Below, in pieces: positions 17,693 through 25,277 of a stretch of 64,000 nt of DNA. The notes beneath the pieces were generated by a model. The model was not told the DNA's origin. It saw nothing but the letters and a program-made list of their open reading frames with translations, and made no database searches. This DNA is from DASVEG01 sp035540495 (GTDB lineage Bacteria > Actinomycetota > Acidimicrobiia > Acidimicrobiales > CADCTF01): positions 1-64,000 of the forward strand of contig DATLGL010000017.1 in NCBI GenBank assembly GCA_035540495.1, written 5' to 3'. The translations under genes and the position numbers were made by a program. Within the stretch, counting starts at the first letter, position 1. Each line of letters begins with the position of its first letter.

Positions 17693-17704
17693 GAGGCTCC
17701 GCCT

Positions 17705-20188
17705 GTGACTGACACGACCGCGCCGCCGGAAGACCCGCGCCCGGAGATCGAACCGATCGAGATCCAGGAGGAGCTCGAGCGCTCGTTCCTGGAGTACGCG
17801 ATGTCGGTCATCACCGACCGCGCCATCCCCGATGCGCGCGACGGCCTCAAGCCCGTGCACCGGCGGATCCTCTACTCGATGTTCGACTCGGGCTTCCGTC
17901 CCGATCGCCCGCACGTGAAGTGCGCTCGCATCGTCGGCGACGTCATCGCCAACTACCACCCCCACGGTGTCGACGCCGCGTACGACACCCTCGTCCGCCT
18001 CGCCCAGCCGTTCTCGTTGCGTCACCCGCTGATCGACTTCCACGGCAACTACGGCTCGCCCGACTACCCGCCGGCCGCCCACCGCTACACCGAGGCACGC
18101 CTCGACCAGCTGGCCATGCACCTCCTCGACGGCCTCGACGAGGAGACGGTCGACTACAAGGACAACTTCTCGGGCGACAAGCAGGAGCCGATGGTCCTGC
18201 CCAGCCGGTTCCCGAACCTGCTGGTGTCGGGCGGCCAGGGCATCGGTGTCGGTATGGCGTCGAACATCCCGCCTCACAACCTGGGTGAGGTCATCGACGC
18301 CACGATCCACTTGATCGACAACCCCGAGGCCACCGTCGAAGACCTCATGCACTTCGTCAAGGGTCCCGACTTCCCGACGGGCGGCCTCATCCTCGGTCGG
18401 GCCGGGATCATGGACGCCTACCGAACCGGTCGGGGCTCGGTGAAGATGCGGGCCAAGGCCGAGATCACGGAAGACAAGCGGGGCAACGTCCAGATCATCG
18501 TGACGGAGCTGCCGTACCAGGTGAGCCTGGGCGCGGTGGCCGAGAAGGTGCGAGAGATCGTCGACAGCCGCACGGTCGAGGGGATTCGTGAGCTGCGCGA
18601 CCTCTCCGCCGGCGATCACACCCGCCTCGTCTTCGACCTGAAGCGCGACGCGAACGCCAACGTCGTCCTGAACAACCTCTACAAGCACACGCCCCTGCAG
18701 ACCAGCTTCGGGGTGAACATGGTCGCCCTCGTCGACCAGGACGAGGCCGGCGTCGGCGTGCCGCGCACGCTGAACCTGGGCAGCGCGCTCCAGTACTACG
18801 TCGCCCACCAGGTCGAGGTGGTCACCCGCCGGACCGAGTTCCGCCTGAAGAAGGCCCGCAACCGGGCCCACATCGTCGAAGGCCTGGTCAAGGCCCTCGA
18901 CATGATCGACGCGATCATCGCGGCGATCCGCAGCTCCGAAGACAAGGCCGCGGCGCGAGAGGCCCTCCAGGCCGCGCCGTTCGAGTTCAGCGAGGTGCAG
19001 GCCGAGCACATCCTCGACATGCCGCTGTCCCGCCTCACCCGGCTCGCCCGGGCCGACCTCGAGGGCGAGCTGGCGGAGCTGCGGGAGCGCATCGCCGAGC
19101 TCGAGTCGATCCTCGCCGACGAAGGCAAGTTGCGCGGCGTCATCAAGAGCGAGCTGGGCGAGATCCGCGAGAAGTTCGCGACCCCGCGCCGGGCCGAGCT
19201 GACCTTCGACCCCGGCGACATGAACGCCGAAGACTTCATCGACGATGCGCCGCTCGTCGTCGTGATGACCAAGGCCGGCTACATCAAGACCGTCGCGGCG
19301 ACGGCGTTCCGCACCCAGGGCCGAGGCGGCCGTGGCGTCGCGGGCACGAAGCTGAAGGAGGAAGACCTCGTCACGAGGATCATCCACACCTCGGCTCACG
19401 CCTACCTGCTGTTCTTCTCGAACCTCGGGAAGGTGTATCGCCTCAAGGCCCACGAGGTGCCGATGAAGGAGCGCACCGCGCGCGGCACCGCGATCGTGAA
19501 CCTGCTGCCGCTCGCTCCGGACGAACGGATCCAGGCGGTCATCGACACCCGCGACTACCCCGACGACCGCTACCTCTTCTTCGCGACGAAGAAGGGACAG
19601 GTCAAGAAGACCGCGTTCGCCGAGTACGACAAGAGCCGGCGCGAGGGCTTCATCGCCATCAACCTGAACGACGACGACGAACTGGTCCGGGTCATCCAGA
19701 CCGGCGGCGACGACGACATCTTCATGGTCAGCCGTAGCGGTATGACCATCCGCTTCAACGAGACCGACGTTCGCCCGATGGGGCGCAGCGCGGCCGGTGT
19801 GCGCGGCATGCGGATGAAGGCCGACGACGAGGTCGTGTCGTGCGACGTCGCTCGCGACGACGCGGCGATCCTGATCGCCACCGATGGCGGCTTCGGCAAG
19901 CGGACCCAGCTCGACAAGTTCAACCGCCAGACCCGGGGCGGCCAAGGCGTTCGGGGCATCAAGCTGACCGCCCGCAAGGGCTTCGTGGTGTCGGCGTTCA
20001 TGGTCGGCCTCGACGACGAGATCTTCCTCGTGTCCTCGGGCGGCGTCACCATGCGGATCCCGGTCCGTGGCATCTCGAGCCAGGGTCGCGACGCCACCGG
20101 CGTCCGGATCATGAACCTCGACGAGGGGCAGACGGTGGCTTCGGCCGCCCCGATCCTCTCGTCCGAGGAGGACGAAGCCTCCTCCTGA
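17705..20188 (+). CDS. gyrA: DNA gyrase subunit A
   Basis: 827 residues. The breakage-reunion domain has the active Tyr in HRYTEARL, and the C-terminal beta-pinwheel carries the GyrA box QGRGGRG, so it is gyrase rather than topoisomerase IV. The quinolone-determining loop reads YHPHGVDAAYD: Val89, Asp90, Ala91, Ala92, Tyr93, Asp94, with numbering that coincides with M. tuberculosis GyrA. The usual Asp89 and the Ala/Ser at 90 are therefore replaced by Val and Asp (see findings). It is co-transcribed with gyrB. Confidence 0.98.
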   Translation: MTDTTAPPEDPRPEIEPIEIQEELERSFLEYAMSVITDRAIPDARDGLKPVHRRILYSMFDSGFRPDRPHVKCARIVGDVIANYHPHGVDAAYDTLVRLAQPFSLRHPLIDFHGNYGSPDYPPAAHRYTEARLDQLAMHLLDGLDEETVDYKDNFSGDKQEPMVLPSRFPNLLVSGGQGIGVGMASNIPPHNLGEVIDATIHLIDNPEATVEDLMHFVKGPDFPTGGLILGRAGIMDAYRTGRGSVKMRAKAEITEDKRGNVQIIVTELPYQVSLGAVAEKVREIVDSRTVEGIRELRDLSAGDHTRLVFDLKRDANANVVLNNLYKHTPLQTSFGVNMVALVDQDEAGVGVPRTLNLGSALQYYVAHQVEVVTRRTEFRLKKARNRAHIVEGLVKALDMIDAIIAAIRSSEDKAAAREALQAAPFEFSEVQAEHILDMPLSRLTRLARADLEGELAELRERIAELESILADEGKLRGVIKSELGEIREKFATPRRAELTFDPGDMNAEDFIDDAPLVVVMTKAGYIKTVAATAFRTQGRGGRGVAGTKLKEEDLVTRIIHTSAHAYLLFFSNLGKVYRLKAHEVPMKERTARGTAIVNLLPLAPDERIQAVIDTRDYPDDRYLFFATKKGQVKKTAFAEYDKSRREGFIAINLNDDDELVRVIQTGGDDDIFMVSRSGMTIRFNETDVRPMGRSAAGVRGMRMKADDEVVSCDVARDDAAILIATDGGFGKRTQLDKFNRQTRGGQGVRGIKLTARKGFVVSAFMVGLDDEIFLVSSGGVTMRIPVRGISSQGRDATGVRIMNLDEGQTVASAAPILSSEEDEASS

Positions 20189-20228
20189 TCGCTTCCCCCT
20201 CCGGTCCGCTTCCGACAGAGGAGGCGTC

Positions 20229-20903
20229 GTGGAGGAACGACATCAGCAGCACGAACGAGATGCACGAGACGCCGGCCAGGCGCTGCCCCTGGTCGTGCTC
20301 GTCCTGACGGCCGCCGGCGCGTTCGCCATCGGGCTCAGCTGGCTCGGCTCGCTTGCCGCCGGGGAGGCGCGGGCGGCGACCGCAGCCGACGCGGCCGCCC
20401 TCGCCGGAGCCGGCGGTGGTGCCGGCGACGCGCACCGGCTGGCCGCAGCGAACGGAGGGCAGCTCACCGACTTCGCGCGCCTGCCGGGTGGAGACGTGCG
20501 GGTCGAGATCGAGATGGAGGGCACACGTCACCGAGCGTCCGCACGGGCACGGCGTCGAGTCCCAGCCGCATCGCCGGACGCACGCGGGCTGGCGCCGGCG
20601 ATGCGGGCGGCGATCGCGCGAGCCGAGCAGCTGCTCGGGAAGCCGATACCGATCACGTCGGGCTACAGGTCGGCGTCGGAGCAGGCCCGGTTGTGGAACC
20701 GGCGGGCGACGAACCCGTATCCGGTCGCCGCGCCAGGTTCGTCCAAACACGAGCTCGGACTGGCGATCGACGTGCCTGCGTCCTTCGCCGAGACCCTTGC
20801 GAAGGTGGGTCGAGCGGCCGGTTTGTGCCGCCCGTTCCCGGCCGCCGACCCGGTCCACTTCGAGTTGTGTGGCGACGGGTTCACCGGCAGTAGTCGTGGG
20901 TAG
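20229..20903 (+). CDS. TadG-like anchor fused to VanY-type M15 carboxypeptidase
   Basis: 224 residues, GTG start with GAGGAGG upstream. Residues 1 to about 60 look like a TadE/TadG pilus-assembly N-terminus (GQALPLVVLVLTAAGAFAIG, then AATAADAAALAGA), giving one membrane anchor. From about residue 115 the D-Ala-D-Ala carboxypeptidase (VanY/M15) zinc motifs appear: SGYRSASEQARLW, SKHELGLAIDV (His and Asp ligands) and DPVHFEL (His ligand). It probably trims peptidoglycan stem peptides outside the membrane. The fusion is unusual; the adjacent genes are gyrA and DUF3566. Confidence 0.75.
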   Translation: MEERHQQHERDARDAGQALPLVVLVLTAAGAFAIGLSWLGSLAAGEARAATAADAAALAGAGGGAGDAHRLAAANGGQLTDFARLPGGDVRVEIEMEGTRHRASARARRRVPAASPDARGLAPAMRAAIARAEQLLGKPIPITSGYRSASEQARLWNRRATNPYPVAAPGSSKHELGLAIDVPASFAETLAKVGRAAGLCRPFPAADPVHFELCGDGFTGSSRG

Positions 20904-20912
20904 GCTCGCTTC

Positions 20913-21410
20913 GTGGCTCAGGGGCGCCGTGTTCGTCGGGTGGTTCGGAAGATCGACACCTGGTCGGTGCTCAAGGTCTCCGCCCTCTTCTTCCTGACCT
21001 TCACCATGGTGCTCGTCCTCGCGGGCGTCCTCCTGTGGACGGCCGGAAGCGTGCTCGGCGCCGTCGGCAGCGTCGAGAGCTTCATGCAGGCGATCGGGTT
21101 CGAAGACTTCCGCTTCGTCGGCTCGCAGCTGCTGCGTGGGTTCGTCGCTGCCGGACTGGTGATCGTCGTGCTCGGCACCGGCTTCAGCGTGCTGATGGCG
21201 GTCGTGTACAACCTGATCAGCGACCTGGTGGGTGGCATCCAGCTCACCGTCCTCGAAGAAGACACGCGGGTGCGCCCGACCCCGGCACCTGCACCCGAGA
21301 CCACCGAAGCGCCGCTCAACGGGACCGTGCTGACCCCCCGCTCGGAGCCCACGCGAGGGATGGCGCCCGCCGTGGCCAGCTCGGCAGTAGACCCCGCTCG
21401 GGCTTCCTGA
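20913..21410 (+). CDS. DUF3566 membrane protein
   Basis: 165 residues. TAGGCT lies 6 nt before the GTG start, suggesting a leaderless transcript. It has a basic N-terminus, two long hydrophobic helices (LKVSALFFLTFTMVLVLAGV and GFVAAGLVIVVLGTGFSVLM) and the end motif YNLISDLVGGIQLTVLEE that defines DUF3566. Family members sit beside gyrA in most actinobacteria (Rv0007). Their function is unknown. The Pro/Thr-rich tail after residue 125 is likely disordered. Confidence 0.88.
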   Translation: MAQGRRVRRVVRKIDTWSVLKVSALFFLTFTMVLVLAGVLLWTAGSVLGAVGSVESFMQAIGFEDFRFVGSQLLRGFVAAGLVIVVLGTGFSVLMAVVYNLISDLVGGIQLTVLEEDTRVRPTPAPAPETTEAPLNGTVLTPRSEPTRGMAPAVASSAVDPARAS

Positions 21411-21472
21411 CCCGTTCCGGCGCGCGGCTATCCTGAACCGTCCGTTCCGCTGGGCTCCCGGCGTGGGCGAAC

Positions 21473-21546
21473 GGGGCTATAGCTCAGTCGGTTAGAGCGC
21501 AGCACTGATAATGCTGAGGTCGCTGGTTCGATTCCAGCTAGCCCCA
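21473..21546 (+). tRNA. tRNA-Ile (GAT)
   Basis: A complete cloverleaf: acceptor GGGGCTA/TAGCCCC, D-arm GCTC...GAGC, anticodon loop CTGATAA with anticodon GAT, T-loop GTTCGATTC, discriminator A. CCA is not encoded. TATCCT at 21429-21434 may be the -10 box. tRNA-Ile downstream of gyrA is a conserved actinobacterial arrangement. Confidence 0.97.
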
Positions 21547-21602
21547 CGGACGTACCGCGGTGAGCCGCACGGCCAGCGGTTCCGCGGCACTGGGGGGACC
21601 GG

Positions 21603-22379
21603 ATGCACCAGAAGCACCTGTGGCGAAGGCTGCTGATGGCCGTCCTCGTGTGCGGGGCTGCATCGGCCGCGGGATGTGGAGGCGGCAACCGCGACTCGGA
21701 GGCGGAGGCGGTGTCGCCGGAGCCGGTCGAATACGGCACGGCCATCGAGGCGCACGACGAAACGTCGCCGTCCGCAGCTACCGGCGAACCGGGACCTTCC
21801 GAGCCCGCTCACCCAGCACACGTGGCGGCCGAGCCCCCGACACCGGAGAATCGCGCGCCGGCCCGTCCGGCGAATCGGACCGAGATCGACCGCCCCGAGG
21901 GTGTGCGTCTCGTCCTCGTGGCCGAGGGCACGACGCGCTACCGCACCGACCACCGGATCCGGTTCCAGCTCGAGTACGAGAACGTGTCCGGTGCGACGCT
22001 GTACCAGAACCCCGACCAATCGCTCCGGTTCGTGCTCTGGCAGCCCGGAGCAGAGCCGCGTCCGGCGTGGTCGAACACCAGCTGCCGGTTGTCGTTGGGC
22101 GGCCTCGACGAGGATCGCCCGCCCAGCGGGGTGATCGAGCTGGCGCCCGGAGAGCGGGCGAGCTTCATCGACGAGTACCCCACGAAGTCGACCTCCGACC
22201 ATGCCGTGGGCCCGTCGTGGCGGGAGTGCGTGGTCGCGCCCGGGGAGTACTTCCTCGTCGGCTACCTCGAGCTGTGCGGCACGCTCGAGCGGAGCGCCTA
22301 CAACGACCAGCCCTATTGCGGGCGGTCGGCGGTGAAGCAGCTCGCCTCCAGACCCTTGAAGCTCACGTTCAGCGGCTGA
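21603..22379 (+). CDS. putative lipoprotein, unknown function
   Basis: 258 residues. It has a signal peptide with the lipobox ASAAGC (Cys25), so the mature protein is probably lipid-anchored outside the membrane. An Ala/Pro/Glu-rich linker runs to about residue 95. A beta-rich domain with four Cys residues follows (TSCRLSLGG, WRECVVAPGEYFLVGYLELCG, QPYCGR). The second half resembles intracellular-proteinase-inhibitor (BsuPI-like) beta-sandwiches, but I would not name it. It begins 57 bp after tRNA-Ile. Confidence 0.65.
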   Translation: MHQKHLWRRLLMAVLVCGAASAAGCGGGNRDSEAEAVSPEPVEYGTAIEAHDETSPSAATGEPGPSEPAHPAHVAAEPPTPENRAPARPANRTEIDRPEGVRLVLVAEGTTRYRTDHRIRFQLEYENVSGATLYQNPDQSLRFVLWQPGAEPRPAWSNTSCRLSLGGLDEDRPPSGVIELAPGERASFIDEYPTKSTSDHAVGPSWRECVVAPGEYFLVGYLELCGTLERSAYNDQPYCGRSAVKQLASRPLKLTFSG

Positions 22380-22559
22380 GGTGTGCGGGCGCGCCATCTA
22401 TCGTGCTGGTCGGCACGACACGCGCAGCGGGGTGGCTGGTGGTACGGAGGAGACGGCGTCTGTGGGCTACGGAGCTAGAGCGGTGAGCCGCCGTCATCCA
22501 GGCTGCTCGCGCGGCCGTGTACCCGCGCTGTCGGGCCCGGCCGACCGGCCGGAGGAAGG

Positions 22560-22697
22560 ATGAGGGCGATCCGGCGGGCGATCGCTGCGCTCGTGACCGC
22601 CGGACTCGTGGCCGCAGTGCTGCGCCTCCGAGGAACCGGGGGAACGCCGCCGCAGGGTGGGGGATGGCGCGAGCTCTCCGGGCCCGACCTCCGGTGA
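22560..22697 (+). CDS. 45-residue small membrane peptide (candidate)
   Basis: The ATG at 22560 has a strong ribosome site (GGAGGAAGG) immediately upstream. The peptide begins MRAIRRAIAALVTAGLVAAV, a basic start followed by one hydrophobic helix, and ends WRELSGPDLR. It stops 7 nt before the ATG of the next gene, a spacing that suggests coupled translation. No family is recognised. The 180 bp upstream (22380-22559) contains no other gene. Confidence 0.45.
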   Translation: MRAIRRAIAALVTAGLVAAVLRLRGTGGTPPQGGGWRELSGPDLR

Positions 22698-22704
22698 GCT
22701 GCTG

Positions 22705-23709
22705 ATGCGGATCGTCGTCGTGGGCGCGGGCGCGGTCGGCGCGAGGGTCGCGCGTCAACTCGTCGTAGCCGGCGACGACCAGGTGCGGGGCACCGTCCAG
22801 CTGGTCGATCCCGATGCCAAGCGGGCGCAGGCGGTTGCGACCTCTCTCGGACAGCCGGCTCGGGTCGCTCGAGATCTCGACGCCGCGGTCGCCGACGGCG
22901 CCGACGTGGTCGTGCTCGCCTGCCCCGGCCCTCAACGGCGACTTGCCGAGAAGGCGCTCGACGCCGGCGCGCATGTCGTGTCGACGACCGACGATCCCCG
23001 CTCCGCCACCGCGCTCCTCGACCTCGACGCCGAGGCGCGCGAGCGCAACAAGACGGTGGTCGTCGGGGCCGGGTTCATGCCCGGGCTCACCGACGTCCTG
23101 GCCCGTCACGCGGCCGCCGACCTCACCGCGGTCGAGGAGATCCACGTGGCGAAGGCGGGCACCGGTGGCCCCGCATGTGCACGGCAGCATCACTGGGCCC
23201 TCGCCGCGCCGATGCGCGAGTGGCGAGACAGCGAGTGGGTCGAGCGAAACTCCGGCTCCGGGCGCGAGCTGTGCTGGTTCCCCGATCCGCTCGGGGGACT
23301 CGACTGCTACCGAGCGGCCCTCCCGGATCCGGTGCTGCTCCACGCCGCGTTCCCGTCGGCCATCCGGGTCACGGCGCGTGTCGCTGCGACCCGCCGTGAT
23401 CGGATCACGGCCCACCTTCCGATGCTTCGCCGCCCTCATGCGGAGGGACGAATCGGCGCCATCCGGGTCGAGGTGCGCGGCTGGCGGGGGGCCGTGGCGG
23501 ACACACGGGTCCTCGGCGTCCTCGACCGCCCGGCGGTCGCGACGGGATGCGTCGCCGCCGTCACCGCCCTGTGGATCGGCGACGGCCGCCTCGCCCGACC
23601 GGGAGCGTCGGGACTCGGACTGGTCGTGACCGACCCGATCCCGTTCCTCAGCGAGCTGGGCGAACGCGGTGTACGAGCGGCGATCTTCGAAGGCCACGCC
23701 GCGGCCTGA
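22705..23709 (+). CDS. saccharopine-dehydrogenase-like NAD(P)-binding protein
   Basis: 334 residues from the ATG at 22705. The Rossmann motif MRIVVVGAGAVGARVARQLV and the second strand ending VDPD, then DADVVVLACPGP-type and GAHVVSTTDDP segments, match the Sacchrp_dh_NADP family. GAGFMPGLTDVLARHAA is the usual active-domain transition. The substrate cannot be read from the sequence. It follows the 45-residue ORF by 7 nt. The start was chosen because the upstream in-frame extension lies in that small ORF's region. Confidence 0.75.
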   Translation: MRIVVVGAGAVGARVARQLVVAGDDQVRGTVQLVDPDAKRAQAVATSLGQPARVARDLDAAVADGADVVVLACPGPQRRLAEKALDAGAHVVSTTDDPRSATALLDLDAEARERNKTVVVGAGFMPGLTDVLARHAAADLTAVEEIHVAKAGTGGPACARQHHWALAAPMREWRDSEWVERNSGSGRELCWFPDPLGGLDCYRAALPDPVLLHAAFPSAIRVTARVAATRRDRITAHLPMLRRPHAEGRIGAIRVEVRGWRGAVADTRVLGVLDRPAVATGCVAAVTALWIGDGRLARPGASGLGLVVTDPIPFLSELGERGVRAAIFEGHAAA

Positions 23710-23843
23710 CCTGCTTGATCGACGATGTGCACAACGCTGGGGAAAACGATGGCGAAGCTGTGGAAACGACAGCTGGCCCGCGCCTGCGCCGGCGGGCGCG
23801 GCGTTTCGCTCAACTTCGTCCGGTTCGCACCGATCGGAGGGAC

Positions 23844-25169
23844 GTGACGTTCCCGCCGTCGCTCTCGCCGCGCCGTGTCTTGGCCGTAGCCCTCGCGCTG
23901 ATCATCGTCTCGGCGACGTCCGCGGTGGCGCTGTCGGTCGCCGGCGACGACGACTCGGCCAGGAGCACCACCTCCACCGCCATCGCCGCTGCGACCACCT
24001 CGACCGGGCGAACGGACGACGACAGCGTCGACGAGCCGACCGACCCGCCGGAGGCGGAACAAGCGGATCCCGCCGGCAGCGGAACCGAGCACGACGCCGC
24101 CGACGATCCGGCGCCGGCGACGCCGTCGACGCAACCTTCGGTTCGCCGCACCCGCCGTGCGTCGGTCACGTCCACCACCGTCGACTGGGCCGACCGCGGG
24201 GTGCCGGACCCGTGGCGCGACGAGCTGCGCCGAGAGATCGACGCATGGATCGCGGCCGATCCGACCGCGCTGCGCATCTCCGCCGCCGTGGTGGCGCCTG
24301 GGCGCGACATCGTGTGGTCGGACGTGAGCTCCAAGCCGAACGTCGCCCCCTTCGGCATCGACGACCGCTACCCGATCATGTCGATCACGAAGTCGATGAC
24401 GGCGGCTCTCGTGCTCCGAGAGGCCGCGGCCGGCCACCTCGACCTCGACGCTCCCGTTCCGGCGATCCCGGGGGTCGAGGTGGCCGAGCCGGCGCGATCG
24501 ATCACCCCGCGCATGCTGCTGCAGCACACATCGGGGCTGGTCAACTACACCGAGACCCGCGGTTACGACCCAAACGCGGCGATCACTCCCAACGACATCG
24601 TGCGGCTCGCCACCCGCACCCCGCTGTGGACGCGCCCCGGCGGAGGCGTCCGGTACGCCAACACCAACTACCACTGGCTCGGCTTGTTGCTCGAGCATCT
24701 GACGGGCCGCACCTACGCCGACCTCGTCGCCGACCTCGGTCGGGAGGCCGGCCTCCCCACGCTCGCGATCGACGCGCCGCCGAGGCCCGGGTGGGTCGGC
24801 TACGCATCCGGCGGCGCACAGGCCAACGTGCGTGACGTGGCGCGATGGGGCGACGCCCTCTTCACGCCCGGCCGGGTGCTGGCGCCCGACTGGCTGACGC
24901 AGCTGTCGACCACGTCGCCGCTCGGCACCGGGCTCGGTGTGTGGCCGCTGTGCCCCTGCCCGGCGGCCCCCGACGGCACGACGCCGCCGACCGCCCTCGG
25001 ACAGGTGGTCTCGACGGGCACGCTCGTCCACTCGACGACCACCGGACTGACCATCGCCGTACGCATCGAGCCTGCACCGCGGAACGATGCGCAACTGACC
25101 GACCTCGCTGCTCGGATCCAGCAGGCGGTCGTTCGAGGGCTCGAGCGGGAGCGGACGCCCGGCGCCTAA
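23844..25169 (+). CDS. secreted serine hydrolase (beta-lactamase/PBP4-like family)
   Basis: 441 residues from the GTG at 23844 (GGAGG 3 nt upstream). It has an N-terminal signal anchor (VLAVALALIIVSATSAVALS), a Ser/Thr/Asp linker to about residue 110, and a class C beta-lactamase-like domain. SxxK is SITK (S180/K183) and the YxN-type motif is YANTN; family stretches LLQHTSGLVNYTETRGYD and GLLLEHLTGRTYADLV are clear. It contains WPLCPC near residue 370. It is paralogous to the C-terminal half of the next gene. It probably acts on cell-envelope peptides or esters; the substrate is unknown. Confidence 0.8.
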   Translation: MTFPPSLSPRRVLAVALALIIVSATSAVALSVAGDDDSARSTTSTAIAAATTSTGRTDDDSVDEPTDPPEAEQADPAGSGTEHDAADDPAPATPSTQPSVRRTRRASVTSTTVDWADRGVPDPWRDELRREIDAWIAADPTALRISAAVVAPGRDIVWSDVSSKPNVAPFGIDDRYPIMSITKSMTAALVLREAAAGHLDLDAPVPAIPGVEVAEPARSITPRMLLQHTSGLVNYTETRGYDPNAAITPNDIVRLATRTPLWTRPGGGVRYANTNYHWLGLLLEHLTGRTYADLVADLGREAGLPTLAIDAPPRPGWVGYASGGAQANVRDVARWGDALFTPGRVLAPDWLTQLSTTSPLGTGLGVWPLCPCPAAPDGTTPPTALGQVVSTGTLVHSTTTGLTIAVRIEPAPRNDAQLTDLAARIQQAVVRGLERERTPGA

Positions 25170-25184
25170 CCCCGCCTAGCGGGG
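25170..25184 (+). terminator. hairpin directly after the serine hydrolase gene
   Basis: CCCCGC (25170-25175), loop CTA, GCGGGG (25179-25184): a perfect 6-bp stem starting one base after the TAA stop. No T-run follows. A third GCGGGG copy occurs a few bases downstream. It is a plausible terminator or 3' stabiliser. Confidence 0.4.
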
Positions 25185-25277
25185 CCTCCTGCGGGGTAAG
25201 GAGGTGTCGACCGGCGTCCTGTCGAACCTCTGGAACCGGACGTCCACGTCGTTCTACCGGTCCTCCGCTCGTCCGCC

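Noticed and set aside
16829..19945. 1038-residue open frame on the minus strand
   Set aside because: It lies wholly antisense to gyrB and gyrA. It is a high-GC shadow frame with repetitive Arg/Asp/Val composition and no domain.
22381..22563. 60-residue frame before the small membrane peptide
   Set aside because: It has no ribosome site and shadow-like composition. It overlaps the ribosome site of the better candidate at 22560.
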